Source of the DNA: Hyphomicrobiales bacterium
Lineage (GTDB): Bacteria; Pseudomonadota; Alphaproteobacteria; Rhizobiales; Rhizobiaceae
DNA length: 41,950 bases
NCBI GenBank assembly: GCA_017305925.1
Contig: JAFKJW010000193.1
Location: 1 to 41,950 of the forward strand
Direction of reading: 5' to 3'
In this document: one piece after another, positions 1-8,324 of the stretch
Numbering within the stretch: position 1 is the stretch's first letter
Layout of the letters: each line of letters starts with the position of its first letter
Translations under genes and position numbers: made by a program
The notes under the pieces: generated by a model
Told to the model about the DNA's origin: nothing
Database searches by the model: none
Seen by the model: only the letters and a program-made list of their open reading frames with translations

Positions 1-9
1 GTTTCAGGA

Positions 10-1530
10 ATGGCAAGCCCGATCCTTCTATCAATGCAGGACATCGCCAAGTCCTTCGCCGGGATTCCGGCGCTGAGCGGCGCCTCCCTGGAGGTGCGCG
101 AGGGCGAGGTCATGGCGCTTATCGGCCAGAACGGCGCCGGCAAGTCCACCATGATCAAGGTGCTGAACGGCTTCTGCCGCAAGGACGGCGGCACGATCAC
201 CCTGGCTGGCCAACCTTGGAACGCGACCTCGCCGCAGATCGCCCAGCGCAACGGGGTCTCCACCATCTTCCAGGAGATCAACCTGATTCCGTTCCGCACG
301 GTGACGGAAAACATCTATCTCGGGCGCGAGATCCGCACCCCTTTCGGCCTGCTCGATTGGCGGCGCATGAATCAGGCCGCCAGCGAGCGCCTCGCCGATT
401 TCGACGTCGACGTCGACGTCCGCCGCCCGCTGGGAGAGTTCTCCACCGCGATCCAGCAGATGGTGGCGATCGCCCGCGCCGTTTCGTTCGAGGCGCGCCT
501 CGTCATCATGGACGAGCCGACCTCATCGCTGGACGAGCATGAGGTCGAGGTGCTGTTCCAGACCATCGAGCGGCTGAAGTCCCGCGGCGTCGCGGTGGTC
601 TTCGTCAGCCACAAGCTCGACGAGCTCTACAGGGTCTGTGACCGGGTCACCGTCATGCGCGACGGGAGCACCGTCGCGGTGTCGACGATGGCGGAGATGA
701 GCAAGCTCCAGCTTGTCGCGACGATGCTCGGCCGCGATCTGGCCGAGGTCAGGCGCGGAGCCACGGCTTTCTCGAACGCCGATCACACACTCGGGGAGAA
801 CATTCTTGCGGTGTCCGGCCTGAAGGTCGGGCGCCGGGTGAGGGACGCGAACCTCCAGATCAGGAGCGGCGAGATCGTCGGTCTTGCAGGGCTGCTCGGC
901 TCCGGGCGCACCGAGACCGCGCGCGCGGTCTTCGGCGCGAGCCCCTATGAGGGGGAAATCAGGTTCGCCGGCGAAAAGGTCGGCTTCCGCACTCCGGCGG
1001 ATGCCATCGCCGTCGGCATTGGCCTCTGTTCGGAGGACCGCAAGCAGGAAGGCATCATACCGGGCATGTCGGTTCGCGAGAACCTTACCTTGGCGCTGCT
1101 GCCTGCGCTTGCACGGTCCGGCATCGTCGACGAGACGCGGCAGAAGCAGATCGTGGAGCGCTTCATCCGCGAGATCGGCATCAAATGCTCGGGTCCCGAG
1201 CAGCGCATCCGCGAGCTGTCGGGGGGCAACCAGCAAAAGGTCCTTCTGGCCCGGTGGCTGTGCATGAACCCGAAGCTGCTGATCCTCGACGAGCCGACCC
1301 GCGGCATCGACGTCGGCGCCAAGGGCGAGATCCAGCGGTTGATCAGCGAACTGGCCGGCGAGGGCCTCAGCGTGATGATGATCTCCTCGGAGATCGAGGA
1401 GATCGTCGAGGGCGCCGACCGCGTTTTCGTCCTGCGCGATGGGGCCACGACGGCTGAGCTGAAGGGCGATGAGATCAACGAGCCGGCGGTCCTTTCCGCC
1501 ATGGCCCATGCGCACGGGGAGGCGCCATGA
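10..1530 (+). CDS. Sugar ABC transporter, double ATPase subunit (RbsA/YtfR type)
   Basis: Cytoplasmic energy-coupling subunit of a carbohydrate importer. The 506 residues hold two fused ABC domains, the normal length for RbsA/MglA/YtfR. The first has Walker A GQNGAGKS (39-46) and an IMDEPTSSLD Walker B, with a variant signature (FSTAIQQMVAIARA). The second has the usual degenerate Walker A (GLLGSGRTET), an intact LSGGNQQK signature and LILDEPTRGIDVG. The ATG at 10 is near the window edge, so an earlier start or a preceding gene cannot be judged. Its stop overlaps the next gene's ATG (ATGA), so it is translationally coupled to the permeases. The family is clear; the substrate is inferred only from neighbours. 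Confidence 0.95.
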   Translation: MASPILLSMQDIAKSFAGIPALSGASLEVREGEVMALIGQNGAGKSTMIKVLNGFCRKDGGTITLAGQPWNATSPQIAQRNGVSTIFQEINLIPFRTVTENIYLGREIRTPFGLLDWRRMNQAASERLADFDVDVDVRRPLGEFSTAIQQMVAIARAVSFEARLVIMDEPTSSLDEHEVEVLFQTIERLKSRGVAVVFVSHKLDELYRVCDRVTVMRDGSTVAVSTMAEMSKLQLVATMLGRDLAEVRRGATAFSNADHTLGENILAVSGLKVGRRVRDANLQIRSGEIVGLAGLLGSGRTETARAVFGASPYEGEIRFAGEKVGFRTPADAIAVGIGLCSEDRKQEGIIPGMSVRENLTLALLPALARSGIVDETRQKQIVERFIREIGIKCSGPEQRIRELSGGNQQKVLLARWLCMNPKLLILDEPTRGIDVGAKGEIQRLISELAGEGLSVMMISSEIEEIVEGADRVFVLRDGATTAELKGDEINEPAVLSAMAHAHGEAP

Positions 1531-2546
1531 GCACGGTGGCCGACAAGTCCCACCCGCCGGCGGCGACGCCGCAGACTTCGATACGGCGTACCCTGTGGTC
1601 GCTCTGGTCGAAGAACCATGCCGGCGCCCTGGCGGCTCTCGCGGCCCTCGTCCTGTTCAATCTGGTGTTCACGCCGAACTTCGCGACGATGCAGACGCTT
1701 TCGGTGAACCTCAGCCAAGTCTGCGTCATCGTCATCGTCGGCGTGGGCATGACGCTGGTCATCGCGACGGGCGGCATCGACCTGTCCGTCGGATCGATCA
1801 TGGCGATCGCCGGCGCCCTGTCTCCGCAGATCTTCCAGGGGCAATGGTTCCCGGTACCCAATCTCTATCTGGCGATCGCGCTGGGGATCGTCATTCCGAT
1901 CCTGATCGCGGGCCTGTTCGGACTGTTCAACGGCTGGCTCGTGGCCAGTTTCGGCGTGCAGCCGATCATTGCGACCCTGATTCTTTTCATCGCCGGGCGC
2001 GGCATTGCGCAGGTGTCGTCCAACGGCGACCTTCAAGTCTTCAAGCTGCCTGAGTTTCAGCAGATCGCGATCGGCCGCGTGCTGGGCGTGCCGTTCCAGG
2101 TCTGGATCATGCTGGCGATCGTCCTCGTCGCCGCATGGATACTCAGGCGCAGCGTCTTCGGACGCCAGGTGCTGGCGGTGGGCGGCAACCAGGATGCCGC
2201 GCGCCTTGCCGGAATTCCGGTCGCCCGCGTACAGCTTCTCGTCTACGTCATCTCCGGCGCCTGCGCGGGCGTCGCCGGGCTGCTCGTGATCGCCATGAAC
2301 TCGGCCGCCGACGCCAATCTGATCGGCATGGGTGCCGAACTCGATGCGATCGCGGCGGTCGCCGTCGGCGGCACGCTCCTGACCGGCGGGCGCGCGACCA
2401 TCGTCGGCACGCTGCTGGGCGCGCTGATCATTCAGCTCGTCAGATACACGCTTCTGGCAAACGGGGTGCCCGATGCTGCAGCACTTCTCGTCAAGGCGGC
2501 GCTGATCGTTATGGCCGTCTGGCTTCAAAGACAGGACCGCGCGTGA
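1527..2546 (+). CDS. Sugar ABC transporter permease 1 (RbsC/YtfT type)
   Basis: Inner-membrane permease of 339 residues, mostly hydrophobic, with the family hallmark GGIDLSVGS in its first half and the EAA-like loop AVGGNQDAARLAGIPV that contacts the ATPase. About 40 N-terminal residues are polar before the first membrane segment. It overlaps the ATPase gene by 4 bases and the second permease by 1 base, so the three are one transcription unit. Two different RbsC-type permeases beside one double ATPase is the galactofuranose (YtfQRT-YjfF) layout and not the ribose one, which has a single permease gene. Substrate is inference. Confidence 0.93.
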   Translation: MSTVADKSHPPAATPQTSIRRTLWSLWSKNHAGALAALAALVLFNLVFTPNFATMQTLSVNLSQVCVIVIVGVGMTLVIATGGIDLSVGSIMAIAGALSPQIFQGQWFPVPNLYLAIALGIVIPILIAGLFGLFNGWLVASFGVQPIIATLILFIAGRGIAQVSSNGDLQVFKLPEFQQIAIGRVLGVPFQVWIMLAIVLVAAWILRRSVFGRQVLAVGGNQDAARLAGIPVARVQLLVYVISGACAGVAGLLVIAMNSAADANLIGMGAELDAIAAVAVGGTLLTGGRATIVGTLLGALIIQLVRYTLLANGVPDAAALLVKAALIVMAVWLQRQDRA

Positions 2547-3568
2547 TGCAGGGCCTCCATCGCACCGCCGGATTCGGCGTCGTCATCGCGCTCATCCTGG
2601 TCCTGATCTTCAGCGGTCTTCGCTACGACGGCTTCTTCAGCGAGTACAACGTCCTTTCGGTCCTGCGCTACAATTCCATGTTCGCGCTGGTCGGCCTGGG
2701 AATGTGCTTCGTCATCATGACGGGCGGCATCGATCTCTCGGTGGGATCGGTTGCCGCGCTCGGCAGCGTCACAGCCGCCTATCTCAGCCCCTACGGACTC
2801 ATACCGGGCCTGTTCGGCGGCGTCGCCGCCGGGCTTGTGGTGGGCGTGATCAACGGCTTCGTGATCGTTCGCATGAAGGTTCTCCCCTTCATCGCCACCC
2901 TCGCGATGATGCTGGGCGCCTCGGGAACCGCCCTGCTGCTGTCCGGCCAGCAATCGGTACCCGCCTCCTACGACACCAACTTCATGGCGCTCGGCCAGGG
3001 AGATTTCCTGTTCCTGGCGCCGGACTGGGTCATAAGCGACGACGCGGGCTTCTTCGGAAATGTCCTGCACGTCCTGTTCAGCTTCCCCATCCCCGCCTGG
3101 ATGGCGCTGATCGCCTACGGGCTGGGCAGCCTGCTGCTCAACCGCACGGCCTTCGGAAGGCACGTGCTGGCCATCGGCGGCGGCGAGGAAGCCTCGCGGC
3201 TGATGGGATTGCCGGTCGATCGGACGATTTTCCTGGTCTACGTCATGTCGGGCATGCTGTCGGGGCTTGCCGGCGTCATCCTGGCGGCACAGTTCGGCGC
3301 CGGCCAGCCGATCGAAGGCATCGGCTGGGAGCTCTTCGCGATCGCATCGGTGGTCGTGGGCGGAACCTTGCTCACCGGAGGCAAGGGCTCGGTGGCTTCC
3401 ACGCTGGCCGGTACCCTGCTGCTCGGCATTCTGTTCACGGTTCTCAATTTCGAGAACGGCATGGGCTGGATCAGCCTCAGCGCCTACTGGCAATCGGTGC
3501 TGCGCGGGGCTTTCCTCTTCGTCGTCGTCATCCTCCAGAGCCGGCTTGTGCGCACAGCGCAGGCTTGA
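2546..3568 (+). CDS. Sugar ABC transporter permease 2 (YjfF type)
   Basis: Second RbsC-family permease, 340 residues from the ATG at 2546 (MQGLHRTAGFG). The reading frame is open for 400 bases further upstream but that part is a shadow of permease 1. The family motif GGIDLSVGSVAALGS and the ATPase-contact loop AIGGGEEASRLMGLPV are present. The start shares its A with the stop codon of permease 1. With its neighbours it should form a heterodimeric channel. The distinct N-terminus and loop sequences show it is a second family member and not a recent tandem duplicate. Confidence 0.93.
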   Translation: MQGLHRTAGFGVVIALILVLIFSGLRYDGFFSEYNVLSVLRYNSMFALVGLGMCFVIMTGGIDLSVGSVAALGSVTAAYLSPYGLIPGLFGGVAAGLVVGVINGFVIVRMKVLPFIATLAMMLGASGTALLLSGQQSVPASYDTNFMALGQGDFLFLAPDWVISDDAGFFGNVLHVLFSFPIPAWMALIAYGLGSLLLNRTAFGRHVLAIGGGEEASRLMGLPVDRTIFLVYVMSGMLSGLAGVILAAQFGAGQPIEGIGWELFAIASVVVGGTLLTGGKGSVASTLAGTLLLGILFTVLNFENGMGWISLSAYWQSVLRGAFLFVVVILQSRLVRTAQA

Positions 3569-3598
3569 TGGCGACGTTGGCACAGCAGACGAGGTGAA

Positions 3599-4789
3599 AT
3601 GGTGAGTGAATATCCGAAGGCGCTCCTGTCGGGCGCCCTGGACCTGATGTGCCGCAAGCTGCTGGAGGACGAGGCCGTGATCGGCGTCGGCTTTCCGTAT
3701 GTGACGGCTCCCGACGGAAGCTGGCGCACGATGCTGGCCTGCGAGTCGGCCGGCTATACCGGCGACGCCTGGAGCCACGGTAACTGGTTTTGCGGCTTCT
3801 GGGTGGGACTTCTGACGGCAGCCCACGAACATTCCGGCAAGCCGGAATTCCTGAAGCTCGCGCAGGAGCGCATGCGGCTTGTCGCGCAGCGGGCCGGCGA
3901 TCCCAACACGCACGACATCGGTTTCATCTTCTGGAGTTCCGCGCGCATTCTGCATCGCCTGACGAAGGACGACGCGATGGGGCAAATGGCGCTGAAGGCG
4001 GCCGAAAGGCTGCGCGCCCGCCTCGTCACGACGCGCTCCGGCGCCTACATCTCGTCCTGGGGGCCGCTCGACGATCCCCGCGGCCGGGCGAGTTCGGCCA
4101 TCGATACGATGGCGAACATACCGCTGCTCTACTGGGCATCCGAACACAGCGGCGACGCCAGCTTCCGTCTCGCCGGCCAAGCACATGCCGCGATGACCGA
4201 AAAGGCGTTCATCCGGCCCGACGGGACGCTCTACCACGCCGTGGAATACGATACGACGAGCGGCGAGCGCATCCGCGGCTACACCTTCCAGGGCTATTCG
4301 GACGAGTCCTCGTGGTCGCGCGGCGCGGGATGGGCAGTCTACGGCTATGCGGCCACCGCAGCGGCAACGGGCGATCGTCGCTGGCTGGATCTTGCGATCC
4401 GCATCGCCGAGGTCTGGCTGAAGGAACTCGACGGCCGGGATTGCCCGCCATGGGATTTTACCGACCCCGATCCGACGCCGACCCTGGATTCGGCGGCTGC
4501 CGCGATCATGGCGGCGGCACTTCTGGATATCGGCTCGCTGCATCCCGACAGGGTCGAAGGTGCACGCTGGACGAACAAGGGCGTTTCCCTGCTCACCGGG
4601 CTTGCCTCCGGGCATCTTGCCACGGAGCAGAGCCACCGCGGTCTGCTGATGCACGGCTGCTATTCCAAGCCGCACGACATAGGCCCCGATGCTGCCGTCA
4701 TGTTCGGCGATTATTACTTCGTGGAGGCGATGGCTCGCCTGGTTCTTCCAGGCAAGCTCGTGGACAAATATGCCCCGCTCCCGGGATGA
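3599..4789 (+). CDS. Glycoside hydrolase family 88 (unsaturated uronyl hydrolase)
   Basis: Cytoplasmic enzyme of 396 residues expected to hydrate and release 4,5-unsaturated uronic acid from the non-reducing end of oligosaccharides made by polysaccharide lyases. Family features seen: HDIGF with Asp106 and IDTMANIPLL with Asp169, matching the two catalytic aspartates of UGL enzymes, then GYSDESSWSRGAGWAVYGY and the C-terminal GDYYFVEA. No signal peptide is visible, so the substrate must be imported first, which fits the ABC importer 30 bases upstream. A GAGG ribosome-binding site precedes the ATG. GH105 is a related alternative, but the SxWSRGxxWAxYG block and the C-terminus favour GH88. Confidence 0.85.
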   Translation: MVSEYPKALLSGALDLMCRKLLEDEAVIGVGFPYVTAPDGSWRTMLACESAGYTGDAWSHGNWFCGFWVGLLTAAHEHSGKPEFLKLAQERMRLVAQRAGDPNTHDIGFIFWSSARILHRLTKDDAMGQMALKAAERLRARLVTTRSGAYISSWGPLDDPRGRASSAIDTMANIPLLYWASEHSGDASFRLAGQAHAAMTEKAFIRPDGTLYHAVEYDTTSGERIRGYTFQGYSDESSWSRGAGWAVYGYAATAAATGDRRWLDLAIRIAEVWLKELDGRDCPPWDFTDPDPTPTLDSAAAAIMAAALLDIGSLHPDRVEGARWTNKGVSLLTGLASGHLATEQSHRGLLMHGCYSKPHDIGPDAAVMFGDYYFVEAMARLVLPGKLVDKYAPLPG

Positions 4790-4858
4790 GGCCGTAGTTT
4801 CGCCGGCGGAAACGGCACCGGCTCCCGCTGTGGCGCCGGTCTCCCGGCCATTCGGTTT

Positions 4859-5983
4859 GTGCTAATGGAGGGCCGCAAACCGCAATCCGAATCACGACCG
4901 CTGATGGCCAAAGCTCCCGCAAGCCCGCTCGCAGCCCGCGCCAAGCTCGCCGACGTCGCCCATCTGGCGAAGGTCTCTCTCGCCACGGCATCGCGGGCGC
5001 TGAATCAGCCGGCCATGGTGCGCCCCGAGATCCGTGAACGCGTCCTAGTGGCTGTTCAGATGCTGGGCTATACGCCGGACCGCATGGCCAAAGCCCTCAG
5101 TTCGGGCCGGAGCCACACCGTCGGCGCCGTCGTTCCCACGCTTGGCAACGCGATCTTTGCCGATGGTGTCGAGGCGTTGCAGGAACGCCTCGGCGAACGC
5201 GGCTACACGCTGTTGCTTGCCCACTCGCAATACCGGCCGGACCGCGAGTTCCTGCAGGTCAAGGCGATGATCGAGCACGGGGTGGACGGCCTCGTCCTCG
5301 TCGGCGACACGTTTGCCGCGGAAACCATGCCGCTGATCCGCAGCCGCAACGTTGCCGCCGTCACGACCTATGTTTGCACGTCGCGCAACAATCTCCCCGC
5401 CATTGGCATAGACAATCGGCAGGCGGCCTACGAGGCGACACGGCACGTGCTGAGCCTCGGCCACCACGAGTTCGCGGTGATCGCCAACACCAGCCTGCCG
5501 AACGATCGCTCGCAGGCGCGTATGGAAGGGATGTTGCAGGCGATCGCGGAAGAGGGGATCAGGCTCACCTCGAGCCGGATCGTCGAGGCCGCGCAGCCGA
5601 CCATCACCAGCGGACGCGAGGCCTTCGACCGGTTGAGGAAGGCCCATCCGAGCGTGACGGCCTATCTGTGCACGACGGACGCGATGGCGGTCGGCGTCGT
5701 GACCCAGGCGCTGCGGGCCGGGTTGCGCGTGCCGCGAGACATCTCCGTAATCGGTTTCGACGATGTCGAGATCGCGGCGGAGATAGACCCGCCGCTGACG
5801 ACGGTTCGCGTTCCGACGGTTGAGATAGGGACCTTGGCGGCCGATCACCTCATCGGCCTGATCGAGGGCATCGCGCCGCCGCTGACGACCAGGCTGGACG
5901 CCTCGCTGGTTATCAGAGGGTCGACGGCTGCGGCGCCCTCGCTCCGGGCGCCCAAAGCACTGGGCAGGGCCGCGCGGCGATAG
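4859..5983 (+). CDS. LacI-family transcriptional regulator
   Basis: Sugar-responsive repressor of the LacI/GalR family. The N-terminal helix-turn-helix reads KLADVAHLAKVSLATASRALN, followed by the hinge (RMAKALSSGRSHTVGAVVPT) and a periplasmic-binding-protein-like effector domain ending near SVIGFDDVEIAAEIDPPLTTV. The start is uncertain: GTG 4859, ATG 4865 and ATG 4904 are in frame, none with a clear ribosome-binding site. ATG 4904 leaves 13 residues before the DNA-binding domain and fits the family best. It lies between the hydrolase and the epimerase and probably controls this locus. I could not find a convincing LacI-type palindrome. Confidence 0.92.
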   Translation: MLMEGRKPQSESRPLMAKAPASPLAARAKLADVAHLAKVSLATASRALNQPAMVRPEIRERVLVAVQMLGYTPDRMAKALSSGRSHTVGAVVPTLGNAIFADGVEALQERLGERGYTLLLAHSQYRPDREFLQVKAMIEHGVDGLVLVGDTFAAETMPLIRSRNVAAVTTYVCTSRNNLPAIGIDNRQAAYEATRHVLSLGHHEFAVIANTSLPNDRSQARMEGMLQAIAEEGIRLTSSRIVEAAQPTITSGREAFDRLRKAHPSVTAYLCTTDAMAVGVVTQALRAGLRVPRDISVIGFDDVEIAAEIDPPLTTVRVPTVEIGTLAADHLIGLIEGIAPPLTTRLDASLVIRGSTAAAPSLRAPKALGRAARR

Positions 5984-6040
5984 GTCGGGCATCCGATCCA
6001 CAGCCATCGAAGCTGAACTCGAACCGACAGGGGGGACATC

Positions 6041-7099
6041 ATGGGCATTGCCAGCAGGAAATTCGGTGAACTGGATGGGCGGCCGGTCGACGCCTACACG
6101 CTTACGAACGGCAACGGCCTGTCGGCGGAACTGATCACCTTCGGTGCCCGTCTGGTCGGCATGCGCGTGCCGGACCGGAAAGGCGCGACCGAGGACGTCG
6201 TGCTGGGTTTCGACGACGTGGCGAGCTACGTCGCCACCGACCACTATTTCGGAGCCACCTGCGGCCGTTACGGCAATCGCATCAGGAGAGGCGAGATCAC
6301 GCTCGACGGCGAGACCTTCTCGCTGAGCGCCAATGAAGGTGCGAACCATCTGCATGGCGGCAGGAAGGGGCTCGACAAGTACGTCTGGACAGCCTTTCCG
6401 GATGAGGCGGCGAACGCCGTCACCTTTGTCCATGTTTCGCCGGACGGCGATCAGGGCTATCCCGGCGAGGTCGTCGTCAAGGCCCGCTACGTCCTTACGG
6501 AGGACGATCGGCTGGTCATCACCATGACCGGGACGACGGACAGGACAACGATCCTGAACATGGTCAATCACGCATACTGGAATGCCGCCGGCCATGCCTC
6601 CGGCAGCCTGCACGACCAGCTGCTGACCGTCGAATCCGATTTCTATACGCCCGTGGGGGAGGAACTGCTCGCCACCGGGGAGATCGTCGCTGTCGCCGGA
6701 ACGCCGTTCGATTTCCGTGAGGCGAAGGCGATCGGTCAGGATCTGGATGCGGTGCAGAACGCCGGCGTCGCCGGTCTGAGCGGCGGCGGCTACGATCACA
6801 ACTGGGTGCTTCGCGCGGCCGAGAACGGACTGCGGCCGGTCGCCACGCTGTTCGATCCAAAGTCCGGGCGCGGTCTCTCGCTGCGCTCCACCGAGCCCGG
6901 CGTGCAGATCTACACCGGCGGCTACATAACGCCTAAGGTGATCGGCAAGGGCGACAAGCCCTACTGTGCCTATGCCGGGCTCACTTTCGAGACCCAGAAA
7001 TATCCCGGCTCTCCAACCTTCGCCCATTTTCCGTCGACCCGGCTCGATCCCGGCCAAGTCTACGAACACGTGATGGAATACCAGTTCTTCGCCCGGTGA
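6041..7099 (+). CDS. galM: Aldose 1-epimerase (mutarotase)
   Basis: Interconverts the alpha and beta anomers of free aldoses; 352 residues, normal for the family. The fold markers are present in order: GxxxGRYGNRI, ANHLHGG (first histidine), NMVNHAYWN (second, catalytic histidine) and the C-terminal acidic segment near the LTFETQKYPGSPTF block, where the catalytic glutamate sits. A GGGGGG stretch just before ATG 6041 serves as ribosome-binding site. Its place after the regulator suggests it processes the sugar released in this pathway. Substrate preference cannot be read from the sequence. Confidence 0.93.
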   Translation: MGIASRKFGELDGRPVDAYTLTNGNGLSAELITFGARLVGMRVPDRKGATEDVVLGFDDVASYVATDHYFGATCGRYGNRIRRGEITLDGETFSLSANEGANHLHGGRKGLDKYVWTAFPDEAANAVTFVHVSPDGDQGYPGEVVVKARYVLTEDDRLVITMTGTTDRTTILNMVNHAYWNAAGHASGSLHDQLLTVESDFYTPVGEELLATGEIVAVAGTPFDFREAKAIGQDLDAVQNAGVAGLSGGGYDHNWVLRAAENGLRPVATLFDPKSGRGLSLRSTEPGVQIYTGGYITPKVIGKGDKPYCAYAGLTFETQKYPGSPTFAHFPSTRLDPGQVYEHVMEYQFFAR

Positions 7100-7313
7100 G
7101 GAGTGCGCATCCGTGACAAGGGTGCCGAAGGTCTGTCATGTGGTCGCCGGTGCTGGCGTTGGTGAAAAGCTGACCCCGAACGCCATGCGGCCGTCCCGAC
7201 CATGGAGACCGGAACCTGCAGGAAAGCGGGATTCGGATCGTGACGCCGCGCCGCTGCCGCTCGCCCGCCGGGCATCCGTCCGAAACCGAACGCTGAAACC
7301 ATCAACGACGACT

Positions 7314-7335
7314 CCGCCGGAACGATCTCCGGCGG
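7314..7335. other. GC-rich hairpin between galM and the dehydrogenase
   Basis: CCGCCGGA and TCCGGCGG form an 8-bp stem around a 6-base loop in the 273-base gap between two + strand genes. There is no following T-run, so a standard terminator is doubtful; attenuation or a mutation-tolerant spacer is equally possible. I see no gene in this gap. Confidence 0.35.
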
Positions 7336-7372
7336 GCCAGGCGTCGCAGGCCCTGATCTAAGGAGGTATGTC

Positions 7373-8155
7373 ATGGAACGCGGAATCATGAAGAACTCGG
7401 CCCGCTATCCGAGCCTGCGGGACAAGGTGGTGTTCGTCACCGGCGGCGCGTCCGGGATCGGGCGCAGCATCGTGGAGCATTTTCACGATCAGGGCAGCCG
7501 GGTCGCCTTCATCGACATAGCCGAGAAGGCCGGGCGGGAACTCGCCGACGAACTGGCCGCGAAAGGAGGGCACAAGCCGCGTTTCGAGGTCTGCGACCTG
7601 CGCGACGTCGAACGGCTCGGTGCGGTGATCGATCGCATCGGTGAGGAGATCGGGCCGATCACCGTGCTGGTCAACAATGCCGGCAATGACGACCGGCATA
7701 CGCTGGAGCAGGTGACGTCGGACTATTTTGACGACCGCGTCGCGGTGAACCTGAAGCACCAGCTCTTCGCCGCCAAGGCCGTACGCAGGCAGATGCGCGA
7801 AGCCGGCGGCGGCTCGATCATCAATTTCAGCTCGATCACCTGGACGGTGGCCGACGGCGATTGCGTCGTCTACGTCACGTCGAAGGCTGCTGTCGTCGGA
7901 CTGACGCGCGCGCTCGCGACGGAACTCGGCGGCGAAAACATCCGGGTGAACGCCATCGCGCCGGGCTGGGTGATGACGGAGCGCCAGGTGTCGCTCTGGC
8001 TGGACGAGAAGGGCGAGCAGCAGATCGCCGATCGCCAGGCGCTGAAGGCCCGCCTGCATTCGCCGGACATAGCGCGGATGGCGCTCTTCCTCGCCGCGGA
8101 CGACAGCAGGATGTGCTCGAAGCAGACCTTCGTGGTCGATGCCGGCTGGATATGA
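7373..8155 (+). CDS. Short-chain dehydrogenase/reductase (probable sugar dehydrogenase)
   Basis: NAD(P)-dependent oxidoreductase of the classical SDR type, 260 residues. Seen: the TGGASGIG cofactor loop, NNAGNDD, the catalytic Ser in INFSSITW and YxxxK as YVTSK, followed by NAIAPGW, and the family ending SKQTFVVDAGW. The cofactor loop is followed by FIDIAEK, where an acidic residue at the end of beta-2 favours NAD. A strong AAGGAGG lies before ATG 7373. An alternative ATG exists at residue 4 (MKNSAR). Context points to oxidation of an aldose or of a hydrolysis product, but the actual substrate is unknown. Confidence 0.92.
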   Translation: MERGIMKNSARYPSLRDKVVFVTGGASGIGRSIVEHFHDQGSRVAFIDIAEKAGRELADELAAKGGHKPRFEVCDLRDVERLGAVIDRIGEEIGPITVLVNNAGNDDRHTLEQVTSDYFDDRVAVNLKHQLFAAKAVRRQMREAGGGSIINFSSITWTVADGDCVVYVTSKAAVVGLTRALATELGGENIRVNAIAPGWVMTERQVSLWLDEKGEQQIADRQALKARLHSPDIARMALFLAADDSRMCSKQTFVVDAGWI

Positions 8156-8286
8156 CAATTCGGACGAACCGTCGGCGAAAGGCTCCATAAGCCATTGCGG
8201 GACGACATGCACGGCTATGAGCTGCTCGGCGGTCCGAGACCGGGCGGGGTGATCGGCCGGCTGCGATCCGTCCGCTTCACGGAAAG

Positions 8287-8310
8287 GCCGCCGGCCCGAG
8301 GACCGGCGGC
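8287..8310 (-). terminator. Intrinsic terminator of metE
   Basis: GCCGCCGG pairs with CCGGCGGC around an 8-base loop. On the minus strand it follows the metE stop by about 15 bases and runs into CTTTCC. On the + strand the tail is TGTTTC, so it may also stop readthrough from the dehydrogenase gene. Confidence 0.65.
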
Positions 8311-8324
8311 TGTTTCAGGGCCTG

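Noticed and set aside
945-2528. Long minus-strand frame opposite the transporter genes
   Set aside because: High-GC shadow: the product is rich in Arg, Asp, His and Gln, and the + strand frames carry complete ABC transporter motifs.
5045-7069. 674-codon minus-strand frame opposite the LacI regulator and galM
   Set aside because: Antisense shadow. Both + strand products are complete family members and the minus product has no recognisable domain.
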